NCBI GenBank assembly: GCA_963762435.1
Contig: CAVXLN010000030.1
Span: forward strand, 186,001-250,000
Length of the DNA: 64,000 nucleotides
DNA from: JAXDMU01 sp963762435
Lineage (GTDB): Bacteria; Pseudomonadota; Alphaproteobacteria; ATCC43930; CGMCC-115725
Direction of reading: 5' to 3'
Part shown: positions 53,988 through 61,133 of the stretch, one piece after another
How positions within the stretch are numbered: the stretch's first letter is position 1
Layout: every line of letters starts with the position of its first letter
Program-made: the position numbers and the translations under genes
Notes under the pieces: model-generated
Databases searched by the model: none
What the model saw: only the letters and a program-made list of their open reading frames with translations
Told to the model about the DNA's origin: nothing

Positions 53988-54542
53988 GTGACCATTCTTC
54001 ATGTCGACAGCAGCGTCAATGCCGGGAACAGCGTGAGCCGCGCGCTCACCCTCGACACGGTGTCCCATCTCACTTCCCGCGACCCCGCGGCCGACGTGGT
54101 CCGGCGCGACCTCGGCACCACGCCGCTGCCGCATCTGTCGCTCGCCGACTTCGCCGATCCGTCGGTCGTCGACGAGTTCCTGGCGGCCCGGACCATCGTC
54201 ATCGGCGCGCCCATGTATAATTTCGGCATACCGTCCCAGCTCAAGGCCTGGCTCGACCGCATCGCCGTTCAGGGCAAGACCTTCCGCTATGGCGCCAATG
54301 GTGCCGAAGGCCTGGCCGGCGGGCGCAAGGTGATCATCGTCTCGTCGCGCGGCGGCGTCTATTCGTCGGGTTCGCCCATCGAATCCTTCGATCACCAGGA
54401 AACCTACCTCCAGGCCTTCTTCGGCTTCCTCGGCGTCACCGACATCGCTTTCGTCCGCGCTGAAGGTATTGCCATGGGCGATGAGACGCGCGAGCGCGCC
54501 ATTCAATCAGCCAAGGCCGAGATCACGAAGCTCGCGGCTTAG
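53988..54542 (+). CDS. azoR: FMN-dependent NADH-azoreductase
   Basis: This is a 184-aa flavodoxin-like enzyme of the AzoR/acyl-carrier-phosphodiesterase family. Features are VDSSVNAGNSVSRALTLD (FMN phosphate site), IGAPMYNFGIPSQLKAWLDRIAVQGKTFRYG and IIVSSRGGVYSSGSPIESFDHQETYLQAFFGFLGVTDIAFVRAEG. It reduces azo dyes and quinones by two-electron transfer. The start is GTG 53988, with AAGGAG 7 nt upstream. Expression is probably relieved from the divergent HxlR regulator by electrophiles or quinones. Confidence 0.92.
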   Translation: MTILHVDSSVNAGNSVSRALTLDTVSHLTSRDPAADVVRRDLGTTPLPHLSLADFADPSVVDEFLAARTIVIGAPMYNFGIPSQLKAWLDRIAVQGKTFRYGANGAEGLAGGRKVIIVSSRGGVYSSGSPIESFDHQETYLQAFFGFLGVTDIAFVRAEGIAMGDETRERAIQSAKAEITKLAA

Positions 54543-54560
54543 TCGGATTGCGATGATGGA

Positions 54561-54830
54561 GCGCTCCCTCCGCCCTTTAGGGCTTACGGGATTCACGAAA
54601 TTATATTAATATTTTCAATGGCTTGATATTTCTTGGTCATCCCCGGGCTTGTCCCGGGGATCCACGTCGTACCGCAGCACAGCTTTACCATGGAAAAACG
54701 CGGCGGCGGCTCGACGTGGATGGCCGGGACAAGCCCGGCCATGACAAGAAAAAAGCGGAAGCCATTGAAAAAATGGGAAAAGATGGGTGAATGCCGTAGC
54801 CTTTAGGGGCGGAGAGGGTTGGGTGAGGTG
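54561..54830. repeat. MITE-like element with internal palindromes, copy 2
   Basis: Imperfect terminal inverted repeats: left CTCCGCCC then TTACGGGATTCAC, right GTGAATGCCGTAGC then GGGCGGAG. The core has TCATCCCCGGGCTTGTCCCGG and, about 60 nt on, CCACGT/ACGTGG arms then GGCCGGGACAAGCCCGGCCATGAC. The same ends and core occur at 49567-49831. The element fills most of the 54543-54899 spacer, which holds no supported gene. Confidence 0.65.
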
Positions 54831-54899
54831 GGCTTTATCCACAGCCTCCGGTCTATACTATCTTGACCCCGTGACCGCCTTCGTGTTCCTGTTTTGTCC

Positions 54900-55598
54900 A
54901 TGAGTTTAGAGCATGACATAGCCGCCCCGATTGCGGCAGACCGACATCGCGATCCCGAGAAGGGTAGCGAGGGTTCGGCTGCCCGCACGGAAGAGACGAT
55001 GGAAGAGCGCCATCAGCGCATGCTGAAGAAGCTCGCCGAGATGGCGATGGAACTCGCCGAGGCTGCCCACGAAGAGGCGATGGCGGAGATCGCCGCCCGC
55101 AAGGCCGATCCCGCCAAGCCCGAGCCTCCCCGCGATCCGATGCTCTCCTTCTCGCGCATGGCCCGGGTCGTGCGCCAGACCGTGACGCTGGAATCCAAGC
55201 TCGAAAAAGAACGCAAAACCGAAGCCCAGGGCAATGAATGGGCCGATCATTACTGCCGTTACACCATGGCCAGCTTTGCCTCGAATGAGCAGAAGCGGCG
55301 CGTGCGCAAGCTGGTCGAGAAGGAGATCGAGCGCAACGCGCTCTCGCCGAGCGATCGGGAAGACCTCACCGAGCGCCTCCATGAGCGGCTCGAGGACGAT
55401 GGCGACTGGCGGGATCTCACCGACAATCGTTCGGTCGGCGAGATTATCGCGGCCCTCTGCGAGGAACTGGGCCTCGATCCGGATTGGGCAGCACTCAGGT
55501 CCGAGATCTGGGCGATCGAGGACGCGACCGAGGCGAGCATGCAAACCGTGCTCGATCCCGAGCGATGGCCCGGCACCAGGCCACCACGCCCCGGCTGA
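54900..55598 (+). CDS. Hypothetical charged helical protein (232 aa)
   Basis: This is a highly charged, mostly helical, possibly coiled-coil protein of unknown function (EERHQRMLKKLAEMAMELAEAAHEEAMAEI, then RKLVEKEIERNALSPSDREDLTERLHERLED). A Trp/His-containing segment (EWADHYCRYTMASFAS) and a C-terminal helical part follow. No known motif is recognised. ATG 54900 is the first; a TTG at 54894 is in frame. Codon use matches the surroundings. It stands alone after the palindromic element. Confidence 0.6.
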   Translation: MSLEHDIAAPIAADRHRDPEKGSEGSAARTEETMEERHQRMLKKLAEMAMELAEAAHEEAMAEIAARKADPAKPEPPRDPMLSFSRMARVVRQTVTLESKLEKERKTEAQGNEWADHYCRYTMASFASNEQKRRVRKLVEKEIERNALSPSDREDLTERLHERLEDDGDWRDLTDNRSVGEIIAALCEELGLDPDWAALRSEIWAIEDATEASMQTVLDPERWPGTRPPRPG

Positions 55599-55787
55599 GT
55601 CCCGCGTACCCCGAGCCCATCAGCTTTGCCGAAACGCGTCGGCCGTCATCGCCCCGTGCGATGCCGCCTTGCCGAACCGCGACTGTTTCGGGTTTCCTCG
55701 CTTTCTATAATCGCCGAAGCTTCCGAGCGAGAATGAGCGGCCAAGGGCTCCGGCCCGGACGACCGCCTCGATTGGGGAGGGTTTGGG

Positions 55788-56852
55788 ATGGCGGTGATCC
55801 TGACGCGGCGGACCATGATCTGTGTGGCCGCAGGCGGCGGCCTGTTGCTGACGCTGGGCCGCCATGCCCGGGCGGCGGACGCTACCACGCGCGTCATCTA
55901 CCCGACGGCAGAGGTCACCTACATCTCGCAATTCGTCGCCGACCGACAGGGCTTCTTCAAGGAGGCCGGGCTCGACTGCAAGCTCATCCAGGGCGGCAGC
56001 GGCGTGAAGATGCGCGAGATCGTGGCGTCCGGTCAGGGCGATATCGGCATGGGCGACATGTCGCATCCAATGCAGCTCAGCAATCACGGCCGCATCGCCA
56101 AGGTCTTCATGCCGGTCGATACCCGCAACGGCTCGGTCCTCTTCATCCTGTCGAAGGCGCTGGCCGATCAGGGGGTGAAAAGCCTCCAGGAATTCGCCGC
56201 CCTGAAGCGCGCGGACGGGCACAAGCCGATCATCGGCGTCTCGTCCTTGGGCGGCACCAATCATGTCTGGGCCACCTATTTCATGGAGCAGATGAAGCTC
56301 GACGATCAGGTGACATGGGTCGGCGTCGGCGATGTCGAAAGCATGCTGGGGGCGCTCAAGACCCGCCAGATCGATTTGCTGGTCAACTCGACCGCGCTCT
56401 TGAAGCACTCGATCGAGGGCGATTACGGCACGCTGCTCTTCAACGGCTCGGACGAGGCGGTCTGGAACCAATATATCGGCGGCAAGGTGCCGGCGACCGT
56501 GCATTTCGCACTGGCCGCCGCGGTCGCCGAGGATCCGAAGCGCTACGAGGCGCTGGTGACCGCAATCTGGCGCGCCACGCAATGGATCAAAAGCCACTCG
56601 GCCGAGGAGATCTACGGCGCCGTCGAGCCCTATGTCGGCAGCACGTCGCGCCAATCCAACCTCTCAGACATCGCGATCATCAAGGCTATCGGCGACTATA
56701 CCGGCGAGATCGACCAGGCCAGCTATGAGCGCGGGTCCAAGGTCTGGTTCCGCGAGCTCACCGGCATCAGGCCGATCCCGATGGACAAGCTGATCGATAC
56801 CAGCTTCGTGGCCGCCGCCAAGAAGGCCTATCCGGCCGAGGGCGCGCTCTGA
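55788..56852 (+). CDS. ABC transporter substrate-binding protein (NMT1/SsuA type)
   Basis: This 354-aa periplasmic binding protein carries an N-terminal export signal with twin arginine (LTRRTMICVAAGGGLLLTLGRHARA then AD). The NMT1/SsuA-type fold is visible in TRVIYPTAEVTYISQFVADRQGFFKEAGLDCKLIQGGSGVKMREIVASGQGDIGMGDMSHPMQLS and in GVSSLGGTNHVWATYFMEQM. Such proteins bind aliphatic sulphonates, taurine, nitrate or thiamine precursors; the ligand is not defined. ATP-binding and permease genes follow at 1 nt and by overlap, forming one operon. Confidence 0.9.
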   Translation: MAVILTRRTMICVAAGGGLLLTLGRHARAADATTRVIYPTAEVTYISQFVADRQGFFKEAGLDCKLIQGGSGVKMREIVASGQGDIGMGDMSHPMQLSNHGRIAKVFMPVDTRNGSVLFILSKALADQGVKSLQEFAALKRADGHKPIIGVSSLGGTNHVWATYFMEQMKLDDQVTWVGVGDVESMLGALKTRQIDLLVNSTALLKHSIEGDYGTLLFNGSDEAVWNQYIGGKVPATVHFALAAAVAEDPKRYEALVTAIWRATQWIKSHSAEEIYGAVEPYVGSTSRQSNLSDIAIIKAIGDYTGEIDQASYERGSKVWFRELTGIRPIPMDKLIDTSFVAAAKKAYPAEGAL

Positions 56853-56853
56853 G

Positions 56854-57669
56854 GTGGCGGATGGGGCAGGGGTGAGCACGGCGCCGACGCGCATCGAGGC
56901 GTGCCACCTGTCGAAATCCTTTCAGCTTGGGGGGACGGTGCTGGAGGCGGTGCGGGACGTCTCCTTCACCATCGCCAAGGGCGAGTTCGTGGCGCTCCTC
57001 GGCCCTTCGGGATCGGGCAAGAGCACGGTCCTCAACATGATCGCGACGCTGTTGAAGCCGAGCGCCGGCGAGATCCTGATCGACGGCGTGCGCACCGTGC
57101 CGAACAAGGCGCGGCCGGAAGTCGGCTATGTCTTCCAGAAAGACACGCTCTTCCCCTGGCGCAATGTGGCCGACAATATCGGCTATGGGCTCGAGCTTGC
57201 GGGGGTCGCCAAGGCCCAGCGGGCAGAGCGGGTGGCATTCTGCATCGCGCAAACCGGCCTTGCGGGCTTTGCCGACGCCTATCCATCCTCGCTCTCGGGC
57301 GGCATGCGGCAACGCGCCGCCCTCATGCGCACGCTGGTGGTCGAGCCGCAGATCCTCTTGATGGACGAGCCCTTCGGCGCGCTCGACACCCACACCAAGA
57401 TCGACATGCACGAGGTGCTGCTGAAGATCTGGGACCGCGAGCAGCAGACGGTGCTGTTCGTCACCCACGATCTCGCCGAGGCGCTGACGCTGGCCGACCG
57501 CATCATCATGTTCTCGGCCCGGCCCGGCCGGATCAAGGAGATGTTCACGGTCGATCTGCCGCGCCCGCGCGATGCCGTCGCCCTTCGCGAAACCCCGCAT
57601 TACGCCGAGCTCTTCACCCGCATCTGGCATTCGCTGGGCGAGGAATTCGTCAAGGAGCGGTCGCTGTGA
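56854..57669 (+). CDS. ABC transporter ATP-binding protein (SsuB/TauB type)
   Basis: The 271-aa ATPase drives uptake by the neighbouring permease. Visible are Walker A (GPSGSGKST), the Q-loop (VFQKDTLFPWRN), the signature LSGGMRQRAALMRTL, Walker B (ILLMDEPFGALD) and the switch His (VTHDLAEAL). The FPWRN and GALD patterns are typical of nitrate/sulphonate/taurine importers. The start is GTG 56854 directly after the previous stop; GTG 56872 is also possible. The stop overlaps the permease start. Confidence 0.93.
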   Translation: MADGAGVSTAPTRIEACHLSKSFQLGGTVLEAVRDVSFTIAKGEFVALLGPSGSGKSTVLNMIATLLKPSAGEILIDGVRTVPNKARPEVGYVFQKDTLFPWRNVADNIGYGLELAGVAKAQRAERVAFCIAQTGLAGFADAYPSSLSGGMRQRAALMRTLVVEPQILLMDEPFGALDTHTKIDMHEVLLKIWDREQQTVLFVTHDLAEALTLADRIIMFSARPGRIKEMFTVDLPRPRDAVALRETPHYAELFTRIWHSLGEEFVKERSL

Positions 57670-58532
57670 AGAGCGTCCGGCTTTCGACCATCCTCTGGCA
57701 GGTGGGGATCTGTGCCGCCGTGCTGGCGCTCTGGCAATGGGGCTACGACCTCCATGGCCGGTTCCCGAAGCTGGTGCCGGACATTCTCGATCCCTATTTC
57801 GTGTCGAAACCGTCGGAGATTCTCGAACAGTTCTTCGTCTTGGGCTGCTTCAAGACCGGGCTCGGCGCCTGGAACGGCTGGTCGAACGGCGATTTCGGCC
57901 GCTGCATGGCGAAGTTCGACAACAACCTCTGGGTCGCCACCTGGGTCACGCTCAAGAACACCTTCTTCGGCTTCCTCACCGGCGTGTCGAGCGGCTTCCT
58001 CCTCGGCCTCATCCTCGGCCGGTCGGACCGGCTGTCCTCGATCTTCCAGCCCTTCATCACCGCGGTGAACTCGATCCCGCGCATCGCCTTGGCGCCGATC
58101 ATCGTGCTGGCCTTCGGCATCGGCGACAATTCCAAGATCGTCACTTCCTGGATCGTCGTGGTGTTCCTCGTTTTCTACAACACCTTCGCCGGCGCCCGCT
58201 CGGTCGACCAGGGCTATATCAGTGCCGCCCGGCTCCTCGGCGCCAGCGAGTGGCAGATCACGCGGACGGTGGTCATCCCCTCCACCATGGCCTGGGTCTT
58301 CGCCTCGCTGACGCCGGCCATCTCCTTCGCGCTCATCGGCGTCATCGTCGGCGAGTTCATCGGCGCCGAGCACGGCATCGGCCGTCTCATCATCGAATCC
58401 GAGGCACGCGGCGAGGCGTCCGGCATGATGGTCGCCGTCCTCATCCTGATGCTGGTCGGCGTCGTGCTCTCGGCGCTGATCTGGCGGCTGCAGGTCTATC
58501 TGCTGCGCTGGCAGGAGCAGCGCGCCCAATGA
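57666..58532 (+). CDS. ABC transporter permease (SsuC type)
   Basis: This is a 288-aa inner-membrane permease with the BPD_transp_1 fold. It has about six membrane helices, including ILWQVGICAAVLALWQWGY and FGFLTGVSSGFLLGLILG, and the EAA-type cytoplasmic loop ISAARLLGASEWQITRTVVIPSTMAWVFASL that contacts the ATPase. An unusual insertion with Cys residues (about 55-75: FFVLGCFKTGLGAWNGWSNGDFGRCMAKFD) lies in the first periplasmic region. The GTG start overlaps the previous stop (GTGA). Confidence 0.92.
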   Translation: MKSVRLSTILWQVGICAAVLALWQWGYDLHGRFPKLVPDILDPYFVSKPSEILEQFFVLGCFKTGLGAWNGWSNGDFGRCMAKFDNNLWVATWVTLKNTFFGFLTGVSSGFLLGLILGRSDRLSSIFQPFITAVNSIPRIALAPIIVLAFGIGDNSKIVTSWIVVVFLVFYNTFAGARSVDQGYISAARLLGASEWQITRTVVIPSTMAWVFASLTPAISFALIGVIVGEFIGAEHGIGRLIIESEARGEASGMMVAVLILMLVGVVLSALIWRLQVYLLRWQEQRAQ

Positions 58533-58557
58533 TTCTCCGTTTTGCCGGAGCCGCTTG

Positions 58558-58577
58558 CACTGGTCATATTGCCAGTG
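58558..58577. promoter_or_regulatory. Dyad upstream of the first TetR gene
   Basis: CACTGG and CCAGTG are perfect 6-bp arms around 8 nt. It lies 14 nt before the first TetR start and right after the ABC permease gene. It shares the TTGCCA core with two dyads behind the second TetR gene, so it is a plausible TetR operator. Confidence 0.45.
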
Positions 58578-58591
58578 TAAACATTGGTGCT

Positions 58592-59218
58592 ATGAACCAT
58601 GTCGAAACACGCCCGGAGCACCGCCCCTATCACCATGGCGACCTCAAGACGGCGCTTCTGGCCGAGGCCGAGAAGATCCTCGAGCGCGACGGAATTCCGG
58701 GCCTGACGCTGCGCGCCATCTCGCGCGCGGCCGGCGTCTCGCATGCCGCTCCCAACAACCATTTCGGCAATCTGGCGGGGTTGCTTACCGAACTCGCCGC
58801 CGTCGGCTATCGGCGCTATGCGGCCCTCACCAAACAAAAGGTCGATGAAGCGGGGCCGACGCTCGAGGGCAAAAGGCGGTCGATGGCCAGGACGTTCCTC
58901 GCCTTCTCCCGCCAATATCCCGGCCTGTCCACGCTGATGTTTCGCAGCGACGCCATCGACCGGTCGCTGCCCTCATTTCGGGAAGCCTTCGAAGAGCTCA
59001 TACAGATCTACCGGGATGTCGGGTTCGCCATAAACACCGATGAGCAATTGCTGGCGGACAGCGTTGCGCACACCGTCGCCCGAAACGCGCTTCTGCAGGG
59101 CTTCGCGGCCCTCTATTTCGCCGGCCGCCTCGACGCCATCCTCGAAGAGCTGCCCGGCGACACCGATGTCGAAACGCTGCTCGAGCTCGTGCTGGACCAG
59201 ACCAAGGTCGGCTGGTGA
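58592..59218 (+). CDS. TetR/AcrR-family regulator (WHG domain), copy 1
   Basis: The 208-aa regulator has an N-terminal helix-turn-helix (DLKTALLAEAEKILERDGIPGLTLRAISRAAGVSHAAPNNHFGNLAGLLTELAAVGYRRY) preceded by RPYHHGD, the usual opening of WHG-domain TetR proteins. The C-terminal ligand-binding part contains FLAFSRQYPGLSTLMFRSDAIDR and LLQGFAALYFAGRLDAILEELPGD. It is a tandem paralogue of the next gene. It probably controls the ABC operon or itself; the ligand is unknown. The stop overlaps the next start. Confidence 0.9.
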   Translation: MNHVETRPEHRPYHHGDLKTALLAEAEKILERDGIPGLTLRAISRAAGVSHAAPNNHFGNLAGLLTELAAVGYRRYAALTKQKVDEAGPTLEGKRRSMARTFLAFSRQYPGLSTLMFRSDAIDRSLPSFREAFEELIQIYRDVGFAINTDEQLLADSVAHTVARNALLQGFAALYFAGRLDAILEELPGDTDVETLLELVLDQTKVGW

Positions 59219-59853
59219 TGCATCGTCCCGAGAAAGACGACGGCACCGCCGCGCCGCGCCCCTACCACCATGGCGACCTCAAGGCTGCCTTGCTGGCGGA
59301 GGCCGAGAAGATCCTGGAGCGGGATGGCATGCCGGGCCTGACGCTCCGCGCGATTGCGCGTGCGGCCGGCGTATCCCATACCGCCGCCCAAAACCATTTC
59401 GGCGATCTGATAGGCCTGCGCACCGAGCTCGCCGCGAGCGGCTTTCGGCGCTATACGGCCTTGGCACGGGAACGGATGGAGCTCGCCGGTTCTGACCCCA
59501 AGGATAGGCTGCGCGCGATGGCAAGGGCCCTCGTTGCCTTCTCGCGTCAGCACCCCGGCCTCTCCACGCTGATGTTTCGCAGCGACACCCTGGACCGGTG
59601 GCGGCCTTCCTTCCGCGATGCCGTGCGACAGTCCCGACAGACGCTCCACGACGCCGGGATCGCCGTTGCGACCAGGCCGCAGTCGCCCGTCGAGCTGCTC
59701 GTTGCCGACGTGGCCAGGAGCTCGCTGGTTCAAGGGTTCGTCGCACTGCTGCTCGCCGGGCGTCTCGACGGCGCCATCGAGCAGATGCCGGGCGAGGCCA
59801 GCGTCGAGACCCTCCTCGAGCGCGTCTTGGATGTCGTCGAGGGAAACGGCTGA
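59218..59853 (+). CDS. TetR/AcrR-family regulator (WHG domain), copy 2
   Basis: This 211-aa paralogue of the preceding gene has nearly identical DNA-binding regions (RPYHHGDLKAALLAEAEKILERDGMPGLTLRAIARAAGVSHTAAQNHFGDLIGLRTELAASGFRRY) and a more diverged ligand domain (SRQHPGLSTLMFRSDTLDRWRPSFRDA, then SSLVQGFVALLLAGRLDGAIEQMPGE). A recent tandem duplication is the simplest reading. Start is ATG 59218 in TGATG overlap with copy 1; GTG 59215 is possible. Both copies are intact. Confidence 0.9.
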   Translation: MHRPEKDDGTAAPRPYHHGDLKAALLAEAEKILERDGMPGLTLRAIARAAGVSHTAAQNHFGDLIGLRTELAASGFRRYTALARERMELAGSDPKDRLRAMARALVAFSRQHPGLSTLMFRSDTLDRWRPSFRDAVRQSRQTLHDAGIAVATRPQSPVELLVADVARSSLVQGFVALLLAGRLDGAIEQMPGEASVETLLERVLDVVEGNG

Positions 59854-60344
59854 CCCCCGCAAACGCACATAGCTGGCATGTTGCCACCGGAAAGATTTCG
59901 ATTTGACGATTCCGGGTCTCGCGCGTAAATAGATATTGCCGCTGGCAACATGGGGATTGCGAAGGCGCTGCCTTCCCCACCCCATTCTAGATCCAGCCCA
60001 TGCAAGCGTTGACCGGCTCGTGCCGCTTGGCGCTCGAACAGCCAAGCCGCGGGAAGCTCTCAGGGCTTTCCGCCGCACGATGCTTCGCGCCCGGCTACCG
60101 CCAAACCGGCTCGAAGAACTCTGGTCTGGCGGAACGGGGGATCAGATTCCGACAATGTTGATCGCGCACCTTTATTAGGGCGCACAGAGTGGCGGCCGCT
60201 TCATGACAGTGATCGGCTCGATATTACCTAAACAAGATCGTTGCTGCTGAACGTTGCCGCAAGGCCGTCCGTCGCTCATCTGCGCCGGAGACGGAGGCGG
60301 CTGCTCGAAAACTTACCGGCAAAGCACGGGTTCTGGAGATTCAA
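59854..60344. other. Intergenic region with two TTGCCA dyads
   Basis: This 491-nt spacer precedes the helical-protein genes. Near its left end are two dyads, TGGCA-tgt-TGCCA (59874-59886) and TTGCC-gct-GGCAA (59936-59948), likely sites for the upstream TetR proteins or part of a promoter. No gene in it is convincing; an 80-codon frame at 59936-60178 lacks a ribosome-binding site and has no recognisable domain. Confidence 0.5.
59874..59948. promoter_or_regulatory. Two TTGCCA-type dyads downstream of the TetR pair
   Basis: TGGCA-tgt-TGCCA (59874-59886) and TTGCC-gct-GGCAA (59936-59948) are perfect 5-bp dyads with 3-nt spacers, 62 bp apart. They share the TTGCCA/TGGCAA core with the dyad at 58558-58577. 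This is consistent with autoregulatory operators of the duplicated TetR genes. Confidence 0.45.
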
Positions 60345-61106
60345 ATGGAAATGACGCAATCCGCACCGGCCGGCGCGCCGGGAGCGACGGCCCTCCTTTC
60401 GGCCAAGGCCGCCTGGCTCGACCGAGTCATGGGTATCAAGGTGACAGGCGTTGCCGAGGCCCCGCCTGTCCCGTCGTCGGCGCTGGCCAACCGTCTGAAG
60501 ACGCTGATCCATCGCGCCAGCATCATTCCCGACGCCAAGCGGCACACGGATGAGTTGCGCGTAGCCGCCGCGGCGGTGAAGGCCAGCGCCGTCGATGCGG
60601 AGGCGCGGGTCGACCAGCTCCGGGCATTGCTCGATTCCGCGGAGCGGGCGGCCCTTGCCGCGGTTGAGATCGCCGAGGCCTCCAAGCCCATCGATACCGG
60701 CGTCGTAGCCTTCGCCAAGCTCCGACTGCGCTGGAGTGCGGTGCAGGCGAGCCGGGCCATCGCCGTCGACCGGATCATGCAGGTCATGAACCAGGTGCTG
60801 GATGTCGAGCTTGCCGGCGATCCGCTGCTGGGCGAGGCGCGCGCCAAGGTCGCCGCCTTCGAGCAGCGCATCCCCGGTCCTGGGCCGGCACTCGAGGACG
60901 CGCTCGACGCGCTCGGCAACACCGCGGACGAGCTTCAGCGCGCGCGGGCTCGCAATCAGGCGCTAAAGGCCATCGCGGGCTATCGCCAGGCGCTCGATGC
61001 CGAGCCGCTGCTGCGCGAGCTGCAGGACACCGAATACGGCTCCCATCGAATCTACGACGAAATCATGGGCTCGCTCCAAGCGCTCGAGACGGTCCTGGCC
61101 AAGTAA
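60345..61106 (+). CDS. Helical hypothetical protein (253 aa)
   Basis: This soluble, highly helical protein is of unknown function. After a short Ala-rich start (MEMTQSAPAGAPGATALL) it is almost all Ala/Leu/Glu/Arg helix with coiled-coil character (AVKASAVDAEARVDQLRALLDSAERAALAAVEIAEA, then ADELQRARARNQALKAIAGYRQAL). No signal peptide or membrane helix is seen. It lies 27 nt before a much larger helical gene on the same strand, so the two probably form an operon. No known family was recognised. Confidence 0.6.
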   Translation: MEMTQSAPAGAPGATALLSAKAAWLDRVMGIKVTGVAEAPPVPSSALANRLKTLIHRASIIPDAKRHTDELRVAAAAVKASAVDAEARVDQLRALLDSAERAALAAVEIAEASKPIDTGVVAFAKLRLRWSAVQASRAIAVDRIMQVMNQVLDVELAGDPLLGEARAKVAAFEQRIPGPGPALEDALDALGNTADELQRARARNQALKAIAGYRQALDAEPLLRELQDTEYGSHRIYDEIMGSLQALETVLAK

Positions 61107-61133
61107 CGCCGCACGGCGGCAAAGGAGAGTTGA

